Positions 18,660 to 29,643 of a stretch of 64,000 bases of DNA are shown here, piece after piece (position 1 is the stretch's first letter; every line of letters starts with the position of its first letter). The position numbers and the translations under genes are program-made. Where the stretch lies: contig JAOWBW010001040.1 in the NCBI GenBank assembly GCA_026119855.1, positions 413,228 through 477,227 of the forward strand, read 5' to 3'. The notes under the pieces are model-generated. The model was not told the DNA's origin and did no database searches. It saw only the letters and a list, made by a program, of their open reading frames with translations. This DNA comes from Campanula takesimana (lineage: Eukaryota; Streptophyta; Magnoliopsida; Asterales; Campanulaceae).

Positions 18660-20187
18660 TATCTACAAATATGCAAAATTTTCAAAATTTAATAAGTACC
18701 AATTTTCATTAAAGAAATAAACAATGTATTTTTCAAAAAAAAAATACTCCCACTAAATTATATAACCTTCTCATACATCCAATGTATAATATAATTTAAA
18801 TGGGTTAAGATCCCGCTTTAATTTAATTTTAAGTCCGCTAAGGCGGATTACACAAAATCAAATTAATTAGGTAGACAACTCTTGTCAATCATATCTCATA
18901 TGACTCTTAGTTCCTTTTATGAGATTCTTTAAGAAATCCTATTTCAAAAAGCATGTTAAATCTCATCTTTGCCTAGGCTCAAAACTGTTTTGACGCTCAA
19001 TTAAGTCCAACCATTTTAAACTTAATGTGCCTCGCTAGAGCGTGCCCACATTATCTATCTTGCTCATACATAAATAAAGTCAATGCATCTCGCTAGGGAG
19101 AGTCTACATTAAATTCACCCATGTATTAACAAGTGTTTTAATCATGGCAGGGCAATAAAGGACTTAAAACTTTCTTTGAAGGTTCATCACATATAGCATA
19201 CAACACATTTATGAGCACATAATATAAACATGTTACGCATCAAGTTTAGCCACTAAATTAATCTCCATTAATTTAATCATAATATTTATATGTCATTAGT
19301 TTCTCTATAATTATGAGGATGAGACTATTTCAACTTTGGTTATTATCTCCAAATCAAGACAACAAGAAGTGCGGCCGAAACTAAGCCATAAGGCATCCAC
19401 AATTCCGCACTAATTCAAGAAACCAAGAAAGTAGTCCATGTGGCCGAAACTAAGCAATAGATGGTCTCGATGAACGTAGGCCAATTGCATCCACAATTCC
19501 ACATGGATCTCCAATCTTTGAATCAAGAACTTTGTTTCTCAATTTTAGCAATTATGAACTCTTCATAATTCTAACTTCGTTTTATCTTTGAAACTTTGAT
19601 TGCGATCAAGTTTGGGAAACACAATCTCGATGGACGTAGATTAGCCATCCAAACCTTGAACCAATCTTAGAATCACAAGATCAAAACAAATAGGAAAATC
19701 AAACCCCAAGATCCACACCAAAACCAACTGCCCAAACCCCGCTCCAGATCAGCAGGTCTGGCCGGTATTGTCACTGATTCGGTTGGACCCCATCAAAATT
19801 ACAGAATCTGATTCTGATTCTGACCAACTGTACGGCCGCCCAAGAAAATCTGTGCGGTCGCCCAAACATGTGCAGCCGCCCAATATTTTCTGTGCGGTCT
19901 CACAGTAGCATCAGGCAGAATTTTTAAAGTTCGAAAATTTGTCTCAAAATTGTTTTCCCCGATTATTAGAACTTTGATCCAATCAAAAATTAATAATCAA
20001 ACAATTCAGAATCCAACATAATTTTTAGTGCGATTCAATAGTGCGATTAAAGTTGTAAAACAATAAACCACATAAAATCATATAACACATAAACATCATA
20101 TATCCAATATTCATATCATGTTAAACACATAAACAATTTATATACACACAACATGATCTAGGTATTGAAATAATCAACATGAACGGG
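18660..20187 (-). other. Copia leader (non-coding)
   Basis: Between the PBS and the gag ATG; AT-rich with no ORF of note. It has a cluster of GTGCGGTCGCCC / GTGCAGCCGCCC motifs at about 19832-19905, resembling the NotI-type palindrome in the LTR. Confidence 0.6.
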
Positions 20188-20199
20188 GCTCTGATACCA
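20188..20199 (-). other. Primer binding site of the copia element (initiator tRNA-Met)
   Basis: The minus strand reads TGGTATCAGAGC, complementary to the 3' end of plant initiator tRNA-Met, four bases after the LTR end. Confidence 0.88.
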
Positions 20200-20203
20200 C
20201 TAT

Positions 20204-21717
20204 TGGGTTTCGTAGTAACATGCGCAGCGGAAAATAGCATTTAAAATTTTATGAAGCCCAAAGCCCATAGATCCATTCATATGATTAAATCAAATACAAC
20301 AATATGAATACTAGAAAAACTAACCCTTGATGACTTTGAATTTGGTCTTTGATCTTGGTGGAGAAATTGAAGCTTTAATCACGAACAAGTAAGAACACGA
20401 ACTTTTAAGATGATGAGCTTCACCCTCTAGCGGTATCCACACCTTGAACGAATATCAAGAACACTTGATCTTGGTTGCTAGACCAAAATTGTGAAACACG
20501 TTTTCACAATCAATATGAACTATATGGAATTTTGTTTGTGTATTATTTTGTTCTTCAATCTAGGATGTCTTAGAACAAAATAAAACCTCTCTCAAACTCT
20601 TTGAGATTTTCACAAAAGCATTAGCTTTGATTCTGGCCGAATTTTGATGTTTATATACAAGTTAGACCTATTCCAAATAGGAAACTTGTGTCTAAACCCG
20701 TCCAAAAATTTTTTCCAAATCAAATTAGGAAACCAGTCCCGACATGGTGTGCGGCCGCCCAAAACCACCTGTGCGGCCGCACATCTATCTGGAAGGTTTT
20801 GGTACTTTTTGAGCTAAGCTGTGCGGCCGCCCAAACCCTTTTGTGCGGTCGCACACTTGCCCCAGATTTCCCCTATTTCCAAATTCCTCCAAAGTCCTTC
20901 GACTCAATATTCCGATATAGTCCTTATTTAAGATTCGTTCTATTGTGTGTGACCCTCTTGGATTACACTAAGTTGGCAATGGGTTCAAACATGAAACCAT
21001 AAGATATGATTAGGTTCTAGCAAACCGTCATACCTACCCAAATAGTATAACTAGATACAAGTTCGCATTCCTTTAGAACATGTCATAATCCCTTTATCCA
21101 CGATGTCATTGAACACAAGTCATGGTCAACAAGTCAACTTATTTGTTCAATACTTTCTCGATTCCGAATATGTTGATAATACAAATGACATTGATCTAAT
21201 CAATTCATTTGAGTCCGGCCGAACATTTTCATCAACATCATTTCTACGAGAGGCCTAAGCTTGACATCTCTCCGAAGAGGGACAAATCCATTTAGCTTAT
21301 TACTCTTCCCTACGTGAATCCGATTATGCCAATCATACCCTTTATAACTACCCGGTTAAAGGTAGCGTTTGAATATGTCAAACATAATGTTCATCAAGTG
21401 GAAGACTATAATAACTTCATGTCTAAGGATTCAAATGACATAACTAATATGAGATATATTTACGACATAGACCATGACATATATCTCACACAGCGGGTCA
21501 TGACCAGTACCTTGTTCCAAACAAGTACCCATAAATCTAACATGATCATCTCATGATCATTTAGCATTCATACTAGTGCTTAACAAGTACTAGGGACGGA
21601 GATTATTATAAGTAAACATGAACAATAATAATAATCAAAAACATATCTTTATTGATATGAAATAAATGATAACAATTACAACGTTTATTAAACGAGCCTA
21701 GAGCACCACTACCAACA
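20204..21717 (-). repeat. 5' LTR of the copia element
   Basis: Minus strand TGTTGGTAGTGGTGC ... CGAAACCCA, 1514 bp, ending just before the PBS. It holds the perfect palindrome TGTGCGGCCGCACA (20770-20783) plus related copies at 20749 and about 20819-20856. It abuts a 5S gene at 21718 (GGGTGACCCC). Confidence 0.88.
20770..20783. promoter_or_regulatory. 14-bp CpG-cored palindrome in the copia LTR
   Basis: TGTGCGGCCGCACA is its own reverse complement. Neighbouring partial copies (GTGCGGCCGCCC, GTGCGGTCGCAC) make it a repeated motif. Role unknown; comparable palindromes lie in the Tat elements. Confidence 0.5.
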
Positions 21718-21751
21718 GGGTGACCCCCTGGGAAGTCTTCGTGTTGCACCC
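21718..21751 (+). pseudogene. 5S rRNA gene fragment (3' end only)
   Basis: Only the last 34 bp of a 5S gene (GGGTGACCCCCTGGGAAG to GTTGCACCC), cut by the copia element. Confidence 0.92.
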
Positions 21752-21970
21752 CCACCCCAAAACTTTTTTGCGGTCGCGCACCTCTTGTTTAGTTAGTTGT
21801 ATTTATTTTCTTCGGCGTCTTAGTTAGCATTTGCACATAGCGTACATTCCTGAAAAAGTTGACCTTAACCACTCGCAGTTCAAGGGACGCGCGGGGCCCG
21901 TCCTGGTTTCGGGCAATGCCATGCGCGCGGTGGGTGGTGGTACAAAATAATAAAGATGGGGGAAGCGTAC

Positions 21971-22088
21971 GGGTGCGATCATACCAGCACTAATGCACCG
22001 GATCCCATCAGAACTCCGCAGTTTAGCATGCTTGGGCGAGAGTAGTACTAGGATGGGTGACCCCCTGGGAAGTCCTCGTGTTGCACCC
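21971..22088 (+). rRNA. 5S rRNA gene copy 16
   Basis: 118 bp; a mixed variant CCGCAGTTTAGCATGC in the A-box region. Its upstream spacer carries more changes than elsewhere in the array (for example GACCTTAACCACTCGC). Confidence 0.95.
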
Positions 22089-22307
22089 CCACCCAAAAAC
22101 TTTTTTGCGGTCGCGCGCCTCTTGTTTAGTTAGTTGTATTTCTTTTCTTCGGCGTCTTAGTTAGCGTTTGCACGTAGCGTACATTCCTGAAAGAGTCGAC
22201 CTCAACGACTCGCAATTCAAGGGACGCGCGGGGCCCGTCGTGGTTTCGGGCAATGGCATGCGCGCGGTGGGTGGTGGTACAAAATAATAAAGATAGGGGA
22301 AGCCTAC

Positions 22308-22425
22308 GGGTGCGATCATACCAGCACTAATGAACCGGATCCCATAAGATCTCCGCAGTTAAGCGTGCTTGGGCGAGAGTAGTACTAGGATGGGTGACCC
22401 CCTGGGAAGTCCTCGTGTTGCACCC
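22308..22425 (+). rRNA. 5S rRNA gene copy 17
   Basis: 118 bp. The only copy with the fully canonical A-box GTTAAGCGTGCTTGGGCGAG, but it has ATGAACCGG and CCATAAGATCTCC in loop/stem positions. Confidence 0.95.
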
Positions 22426-22613
22426 CCACCCCAAAACGTTTTTGCAGTTGCGCGGCTCTTGTTTAGTTAGTTGTATTTTTTTCTTCGGCGTCTTAGTTAG
22501 CGTTTGCACGTAGCATACATTCCTGAAATAGTCGACCTCAACGACTCGCAGTTCAAGGGACGAGCGGGGCCCGTCGTGGTTTCGGGCAATGGCATGCGCG
22601 CGGTGGGTGGTGG

Positions 22614-24150
22614 TGTAAGGATCCCCCCCTCCCCCCCACGCGGAGGATCGCGACGAGTTTTGGGGCGGAAAAGCCGAACACGGTTATCTCACGAAACATA
22701 ACGGAGTCGCCACTTTTGTTAATTATTTAACCCAACAAAAGAAAAGGTTAGAGATTCTATTAGTTCGGAGGTCAGGTTACGCCATGGGAAGAGTTTCACG
22801 TCACCCAAGTCACCTCGGATAGGACCGAGTCTCCCTAATGTTTGTTAACGAAAGTGCATGTGTGTGTGTGTGTGTTTTCAAAATGGGAGAAACTGACTGT
22901 TTTGGCAAAACCAGTTAATTATTTAACAGAAAAGGTTTATTTTGCAAACTTTCTTGTCAGAAAAGGAAGAAACTGGAAAATGCCCTCCCTGGCCAAAGTA
23001 GCCGTACGGATGGGGAGGGCTCTCCAGGGCATTTTTGCAGTTTATCAGAAAAACAGTCCAGTTTCAGTTAAAATAGAGTATCTTTGCTGAAACTGGACTG
23101 GAATGTTGATTTCCAGTTTATGATTAACAACAAAACTTTGGAAAGTTCATTCCTATGCACTTTTATCATCAAAGGAACCCCAAAAACAAAGATTTAGGTG
23201 TGATCAAAGGCAATCATTGGAGATATTCATGAAAAGTTGATGAACATGGAATTTAGACCAAAATGACCATTTTAGTGGATAAAGATTGAAACTTTACCAC
23301 CAAAATGGACTTATTATACAAGATTAAACCCTTAGGGACAAAAATATAACATAAAGATCAAATCTTTATGTCTCATACTTGGTGATTTATGGCTAGATCA
23401 TGATTGGGATGATAAAGATTGAAACGTTATCCCCCAATCATGACTCTTATGGCCAAACAAGAACAATATCAACATGAAATTTAACAAATCATGATCATCC
23501 TAGGTTTTATCCCATGAATCACACACTAGGTGCGAATGGGACCTTGAAGCACCTCATGATTTGGATCATATATATATATATAATCATAATATATATAGCT
23601 TGGAAGGGCAAGACTTGTATAATATATAGATATAGTGCTTAAAAATGGACAAGACTTGCCAGAAATGTAAAGTGCTTGAAATGGACAAGACTTTGCAAGA
23701 ACAAGAAGAAATAATACAAGATAAACAAGTAATATGAACAAAGATAAAAGAGTTTGAGATGAAGAAGAAGATTGGGAGAAGGAGGCTTCACCTATGATGG
23801 TTATGCCTATCTTCCTCTCTTTTCACTCAAATATGTGTATCACTCACTTTCTGCTCTCAAACTGGCAGAGTAACAGCTCTCAAAACGTTTTCTCCCCCCT
23901 AAAATGATCAGCATGGGGTTCAATTTATAGAGGCTGAGGGTGCCCAACATAGCCGTACGGCTAGGGACCTCATGTGCCCAAACCATCCGTATGACTCGAC
24001 TTGGCGAGCTTCTGGATTTTTCTAAGTTTAATTCCAGTTCAGTCCTGGAATATCAGATTTATCCTAATGAGGTCCTGGCCCATTGGTTTATCCCTAAATG
24101 GTACCAAGAATTCCTTTAAAGTTGGTCAATTTCAGATTGGGGTACTTACA
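22614..24150 (-). repeat. 3' LTR of element B
   Basis: Minus strand TGTAAGTACCCC ... GGATCCTTACA, 1537 bp, with a polypurine tract on its internal side and 5S spacer on the other. It contains a PBS-like TGGCGACTCC (22703-22712), the palindrome TAGCCGTACGGCTA (23950-23963), a related GCCGTACGG at about 23000, a (GT)n run near 22858-22874, and TA-rich runs near 23570-23600. Confidence 0.8.
23950..23963. promoter_or_regulatory. 14-bp CpG-cored palindrome in B's LTR
   Basis: TAGCCGTACGGCTA is its own reverse complement; the identical 14-mer occurs at 40025-40038 just upstream of the antisense ORF of B. Confidence 0.5.
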
Positions 24151-24162
24151 GAGCCCCTCGGC
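24151..24162 (-). other. Polypurine tract of element B
   Basis: Minus strand GCCGAGGGGCTC adjoining the LTR; identical to the tract of elements A and A'. Confidence 0.7.
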
Positions 24163-24202
24163 AACATTGCTTTTGAAGAAAGCGGGGTTGTCGGCAAAAC
24201 AA

Positions 24203-24525
24203 GCATCCCAATCTGATGGGAGGACGGCTTGGCCGATTTGGGTGAGAGATTTCAAGGCTACTCAAACCTATAAGCATCCCATTTTGATGGAAGGACGGCA
24301 TAGCCGATTTGGGTGAGAGATTCTAAGGCTACTCAAACCTATAAGCATCCCAATCCGATGGGAGGACGGCTTGGCCGATTTGGGTGAGAGATTCTAAGGC
24401 TACTAAAACCTATAAGCATCCCAACCCGATGGGAGGACGGATTGGCCGATTTGGGTGACAGATTCTAAGGCTACTCAAACCTATAAGCATCCCAATCCGA
24501 TGGGAGGACGGCTTGGCCGATTTGT
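24203..24525 (-). repeat. 71-bp tandem repeat in B's 3' region
   Basis: Units start at 24203, 24274, 24345, 24416 and 24487 (plus-strand phrase GCATCCCAATCCGATGGGAG); four full units and part of a fifth, with few differences. Confidence 0.9.
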
Positions 24526-24530
24526 TCTAT

Positions 24531-24596
24531 GGCTGGACCTAGAGGTATAGGATTCCTACGTATCCCTATTCGAGGGAATCAAGCCTAATGTAGTTC
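24531..24596 (-). ncRNA. Candidate structured RNA motif M2, copy near B's 3' repeats
   Basis: On the minus strand: GAACTACATTAGGCTTGATT, inner stem TCCCT/AGGGA, ATACGTAGG, then AGGTCCAG. It resembles the second copy in A (7901), in an equivalent position beside the 3' tandem repeats. One pair of the outer stem is lost (CTACA opposite CGTAG). Confidence 0.45.
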
Positions 24597-24732
24597 GGGT
24601 GAGAGATTTTAAGGCTGCTCAAACCTATAGGCCTTAGGTGGATATCCATTCATCCTTTCCTGAATAGGCATGGCTCAAAGGCCAGGCTTAGTCAACTTGG
24701 CTCTATTCGGAGGGGGTTGACTAAAGGGGGCT

Positions 24733-25002
24733 GGCATGGCTCAGAGGCTCAAATGATGGGCATGGCTCAGAGGCTAGACTCGATTGACTTGGCCCTATCG
24801 GAGTGGGTCGACTCGAGGAATAGGCATGGCTCAGAGGCTCAAATAATGGGCATGGCTCAGAGGCTAGACTCGATCGACTTGGCTTTATCGGAGAGGGTCG
24901 ACTCGAGGAAGAGGCATGGCTCAGAGGCTCAAATGATGGGTATGGCTCAGAGGCTAGACTCGATCGACTTGGCTCTATCGGAGAGGGTCGACTCGAGGAT
25001 AA
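24733..25002 (-). repeat. 90-bp tandem repeat in B's 3' region
   Basis: Three units at 24733, 24823 and 24913, each containing GGCATGGCTCAGAGGCT twice, so the unit itself arose from a shorter duplication. Confidence 0.88.
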
Positions 25003-25058
25003 CTGGTCAATTTATCTCATGACGGAGGGTCGACTACACAAACTGGTCTCACATCATC

Positions 25059-25335
25059 ACAGACTGCCGGGACACATTGATAGGTTTTCTCTAACCTGGC
25101 CACTCTCGGGGACAAAGGTTCTCCTAACCTAATCATAACTATACTGGTCTTACGCCCTACCAAGGACTGCCGCGGCGATAACATATTAACTTTCATCCTG
25201 GACTTACGAGGTACGGCCGGGACTTTCACGATTTCACTTTCTACCCTGGACTTACGAAGTACGGCCGGGTCAACAAAATCCAATGGTCTTACGTCATGCC
25301 GGAAGGCCAAGGACGAATCTCATGGAGCCTAATGG
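25059..25335 (-). repeat. Repeat block X, first copy
   Basis: A 277-bp segment that recurs almost unchanged at 29233-29510. It has GGACTTACGA-GTACGGCCGGG phrases related to the 42-bp repeat. Its last five bases (AATGG) are the target site of the solo LTR. Confidence 0.85.
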
Positions 25336-27501
25336 TGTCACGGCCCCGGACCCCGCGGGCCCCGAGACCGCGAGCTGGACGTCGACTCTAAAACCAAAAC
25401 TAAGAAATATCGAAGTTAAAAATTTCATTTGATACTAAAAAGGTAATGATCCAAAGTTTTACAAAACCAAGTTGATAAAAACCCATTTACAACTATCATA
25501 AACTTCATCAAGTTTATGCCCAACAAAACACAAAATACAAATCTTAGTGACGTCATTGTTTGGTACAACTATCCCAAAATGGTTACACATTTACATAATG
25601 TAAACCAACCTATAATAACCTTCCCCAAAAGAATGGATCCACACTCGACGTCCTCGCTCTCGTGATCAGCGAGACTAATCCTTAGCACCTGGGGGGGGGT
25701 TAAGGAAAAACAAAGATAAAAAGAAAAGGGGTGAGATAAATCTCAATAAGTTACTAATGCAACTACATGACATGCTATGATGCAAGAAGCAATAAGCAAT
25801 GATAAATATCACATAGCACATAGCATTTATCACATAACAGATAGCAGCGGAAATAAACACATAACAAAGGATATAGCCAAGGTTTTCCAAACCGGAACAT
25901 CCAAATAAAGGATCGCTGCGCAGCTTCAATAATCAACCAATCATCATCTTCATAATAGCATGAAAGTCGAAGAGAAAACCCCGGTACCGGAACCAATAAC
26001 CAATGAAGTTTCACAAAGGACGGGAGACATGCCACAAAGTCATGCTCCAAGTAAAGCTAAAATGCACACAAGGGAGCTAGCTCTTCTCACATCCAAGGCC
26101 AATCTGGAGGAGGGTAAATAAGGGGGCAAAACAATGGTCAACATCACAATGGACTTGGCCGTGCCATCATAATGTTTCGCATCGCCCAAACACACACAAA
26201 ATACCAGCTGGACTTTCACGTAAAGGCTAATTAATAAAATACTAGCACGATAAACAACAAAGGATTCCAAAGTAGGGAATCATACCAAGAAGTCACCAAG
26301 AAAGTGAAATGAACTAACAACACACAATTAAAGTGTTCCAACAATCTTATCAATGATAACACAATTCCCATATCACATTTGACCACAAAGGGTTCAGTTA
26401 AATCGAGCACTCGACCAAATTTACTCACTCATCTCGAAGAGCTTAAGGAGAGCTTTGAAATGATAATTTACACGCCTAAAACGGGGTTCGTATGAACAAA
26501 ATATGACCCTCGAAAGATTGGACCAAAAAGGGGAATAAATTCATAACAGGGGAGGGGGGTGCGCGCGCCTCCTAAGGGAGGGATGCGCGCGCCTCCTAGA
26601 TCAGTTGGAAAATCGAGTTGGGAGAAGGAGAGGGTCTTGATTCAAGGATGGCCTAAGGGTGCGCGCGCCTCCTAAGGGAGGATGCGCGCGCCTCCTGGTC
26701 CGGAGAGGCAAATTCCGGCCAAATTTCTGGGTATCCTCCATTAACAACCCCAAAACCAAAACAAACCAAATCTTAACCATTTCAACACTACCAAGAAGGG
26801 AACTAGGGTACCTACCATTTTGAGCCAAAAGAACTCCAACAACATCATCTAGGGACCTCACTCAAGGGTGATTCAAATACCAAAATTTCACAAAAATGGA
26901 CAAAATGCAAATCACTCCCAAATCAACCCAAGATGCAATAAATGGCATTCATGACATCAAATAAACATGGAATAGCATTTCTAGCATAAATTAGGGGGAA
27001 AAGCAACTTACCCGGATTTCTCAAAGTTGACGGAATTCAATTATTTTTGGCTTCCTACGATCCTATCGACGATCTAAACACATTTCACGTTTTAAGAAAT
27101 GAATAATAATGAGAGGGAGAAGGAGTAAATGAAGAGAGAAGAACAAGAAATGTTTACCTTTCACAAATGGAGAGAGAGAGAGAGGTTTGCTGGGAATGGG
27201 AGAGAGTAGGGTGAGGGAGAAGGTGAGGGAGGAGGAGTAGGGGGAAATAATTTTAAAAAGTTACAACTAGACCCCCTCTCACACACTACACACAAACTAC
27301 ACTCCCTACTAACATTTAAGACCCAACACTCCCACACTAGCCCAAATAACTCTAATACAATGCTAGGCATAAATATTATAACACATAAATTGCACACATA
27401 ATTATTTAAATAAATAATAATTTAAATAAATAAATAAGCAAATAATTAAATAAAATCATTTAATTACTAATAAAATAGAGCCTAGATTTCGGGTCGTGAC
27501 A
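25336..27501 (-). mobile_element. Solo LTR of a Tekay-type chromovirus
   Basis: 2166 bp, TGTCACGGCC ... TCGGGTCGTGACA, of the same family as the LTRs of the full element at 29644-38531 but clearly diverged. It is flanked by the 5-bp target duplication AATGG (25331-25335 and 27502-27506), so it is a genuine solo LTR formed by LTR-LTR recombination. It contains two pairs of GCGCGCGCCTCC motifs (26560-26700), each with CCTCC-TAAG-GGAGG hairpin potential. Confidence 0.93.
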
Positions 27502-27506
27502 AATGG

Positions 27507-28130
27507 ACTTATGTCATTCCGGACTGCCAAAGGACGAATCTCGCAGATCCTAATGGTCTTATGTCACGCCGGACGGCCAAAGGACACAATCTCATAAAAC
27601 CTAATGGTCTTACTTCACTCCGGACGTCCAAAGGACACAATCTCACAAAACCTAATGGTCTTACGTCACGTCGGACGGCCAAAGGACACAATCTCACAAA
27701 ACTTAATGGTGTTACGTCACGCAGGACGGCCAAAGGATAGGTCTAACCTAATGGACTTATGTCATTCCGGACTGCCAAAGGACGAATCTCGCAGATCCTA
27801 ATGGTATTACATCACGCCGGACGGCCAATGGACACAATCTCATAAAACCTAATGGTCTTACGTCACTCCGGATGGCCAAAGGACACAATCTCACAAACCC
27901 TAATGGTCTTACGTCACGCCGGACGGCCAAAGGACACAATCTCACAAAACCTAATGGTCTAACATCACGCCGGACGGCCAAAGGACACAATCTCATAAAA
28001 CCTAATGGTCTTACGTCACTCCGGACGGCCAAAGGACACAATCTCACAAAACCTATTGGTATTACGTCACGCCGGACGGCCAAAGGATAGGTCTAACCTA
28101 ATGGACTTATGTCATTCCGGACTGCCAAAG
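27507..28130 (-). repeat. 51-bp tandem repeat (block Y, first copy)
   Basis: About 12 imperfect units of CCTAATGGTCTTACGTCACG ... GGCCAAAGGACACAATCTC. The period of 51 is a multiple of three, so it leaves open frames on both strands. Variants at both ends (GTCATTCCGGACTGCC) recur in the second block. Confidence 0.88.
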
Positions 28131-28189
28131 GATAATTTTTCGTACTTTTAGCTGAACTTACGAAGAACGGCCACGTTAACTTTCCAAAT

Positions 28190-29232
28190 TCAAACTCTTA
28201 ACCTGGACTTACGAAGTACGGCCGGGTCAAATTATATCTTAACCTGGGCTTACGAAGTACGGCCGGGCTAAATCACATTTTCAACCTGGGCTACGAAGTA
28301 CGGCCGGGTCAAATCACATTCTTAACCTGGGCTTACGAAGTACGGCTGCGTCAAATTACATTCTTAACCTGGGCTTACGAAGTACGGCCGGGCTAAATCA
28401 CATTCTTAACCTGGGCTTAGTACGACCGGGCTAAATCACACTCTTAACCTGGGCTTACGAAGTACGGCCGGGCTAAATTACATTTTCCACCTGGGCTTAC
28501 GAAGTACGGCCGGGCCAAATTACATTCTTAACCTGGGCTTACGAAGTACGGCCGGGTCAAATCACACTCTTAACCTGGGCTTACGCAGTACGGCCGTGCT
28601 AAATCACACTCTTAACCTGGGCTTACGAAGTACGGCCGGGATAAATCACATTTTTAACCTGGGCTTACGAAGTACGGCAGGTCAAATTACATTCTTAACC
28701 TGGGCTTATGAAGTACGGCCGGGCTAAATCACACTCTTAACCTGGGCTTACGAAGTACGGCCGGGCTAAATTACATTTTCCACCTGGGCTTACGAAGTAC
28801 GGCGGGTCAAATCACATTCTTAACCTGGGCTTACGAAGTACGGCCGGGTCAAATTACATTCTTAACCTGGGCTTACGAATTACGGCCGAGTCAAATCACA
28901 CTCTTAACCTGGGCTTACGAAGTACGGCCGGGCTAAATCACACTCTTAACCTGGGCTTACGAAGTACGGCCGGGCTAAATCACATTTTCAACCTGGGCTT
29001 ATGAAGTACGGCCGGGTCAAATTACATTCTTAACCTGGGCTTACGAAGTACGGCCGGGCTAAATCACACTCTTAACCTTGGCTTACGAAGTACGGCCGGG
29101 CTAAATCACACTCTTAACCTGGGCTTACGAAGTACGGCCGGGCTAAATTACATTTTCCACCTGGACTTACGAAGTACGGCCGGGCTAAATCACATTTTTA
29201 ACCTGGGCTTACGAAGTACGGCCGGGTCAAAT
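28190..29232 (-). repeat. 42-bp tandem repeat (block Z, first copy)
   Basis: About 25 units of TTAACCTGGGCTTACGAAGT followed by ACGGCCGGGCTAAATCACAT, with small deletions in a few. Satellite-like. Confidence 0.92.
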
Positions 29233-29510
29233 CACAGACTGCCGGGACACATTAATAGGTTTTCTCTAACCTGGCCACTCTCGGGGACAAAGGTGCTCCT
29301 AACCTAATCATAACTATACTGGTCTTACGCCCTACCAAGGACTGCCGTGGCGATAACATCTTAACTTTCATCCTGGACTTACGAGGTACGGCCGGGACTT
29401 TCACGATTTCACTTTCTACCCTGGACTTACGAAGTACGGCCGGGTCAACAAAATCCAATGGTCTTATGTCATGCCGGAAGGCCAAGGACGAATCTCACGG
29501 AGCCTAATGG
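29233..29510 (-). repeat. Repeat block X, second copy
   Basis: 278 bp, near-identical to 25059-25335. It follows block Z directly and precedes block Y again, so the order X-Y-Z occurs twice. Confidence 0.88.
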
Positions 29511-29643
29511 ACTTATGTCATTCCGGACTGCCAAAGGACGAATCTCGCAGATCCTAATGGTCTTATTGTCACGCCGGACGGCCAAAGGACACAATCTCAT
29601 AAAACCTAATGGTCTTACGTCACTCCGGACGGCCAAAGGACAC
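29511..29643 (-). repeat. 51-bp repeat (block Y, second copy, left part)
   Basis: Two to three units of the 51-bp repeat, cut at GGACAC by the full-length chromovirus; it continues at 38532. Confidence 0.85.

Larger units (their letters stand above)
15242..21717 (-). mobile_element. Ty1/copia retrotransposon, 3'-truncated, inside the 5S array
   Basis: Minus-strand order: LTR (21717 to 20204), tRNA-Met-type PBS, leader, gag-protease-integrase-RT-RNase H. The domain order PR-IN-RT-RH is diagnostic for copia. The sequence stops abruptly at 15242 inside RNase H, so the end of RNase H and the 3' LTR are missing. 5S sequence flanks both sides but at different points of the 5S unit (spacer at left, mid-gene at right), so there is no target duplication, and a deletion took away the 3' end together with 5S DNA. 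Confidence 0.9.
21718..22613 (+). repeat. Tandem 5S rDNA array, second block
   Basis: Resumes mid-gene after the copia LTR, contains two full genes, and ends in the spacer GGTGGGTGGTGG where B's LTR begins. Same unit length (337 bp) and orientation as the first block. Confidence 0.95.

Noticed and set aside
25675..26428. Overlapping hydrophobic minus-strand ORFs in the chromovirus LTRs
   Set aside because: They lie within LTR sequence, are repeated in each LTR with frame differences, and have low-complexity AT-rich composition.
27600..29240. CRISPR-like array of short repeats
   Set aside because: The units are directly adjacent, with no unique spacers, in plant retrotransposon DNA; this is a tandem repeat.
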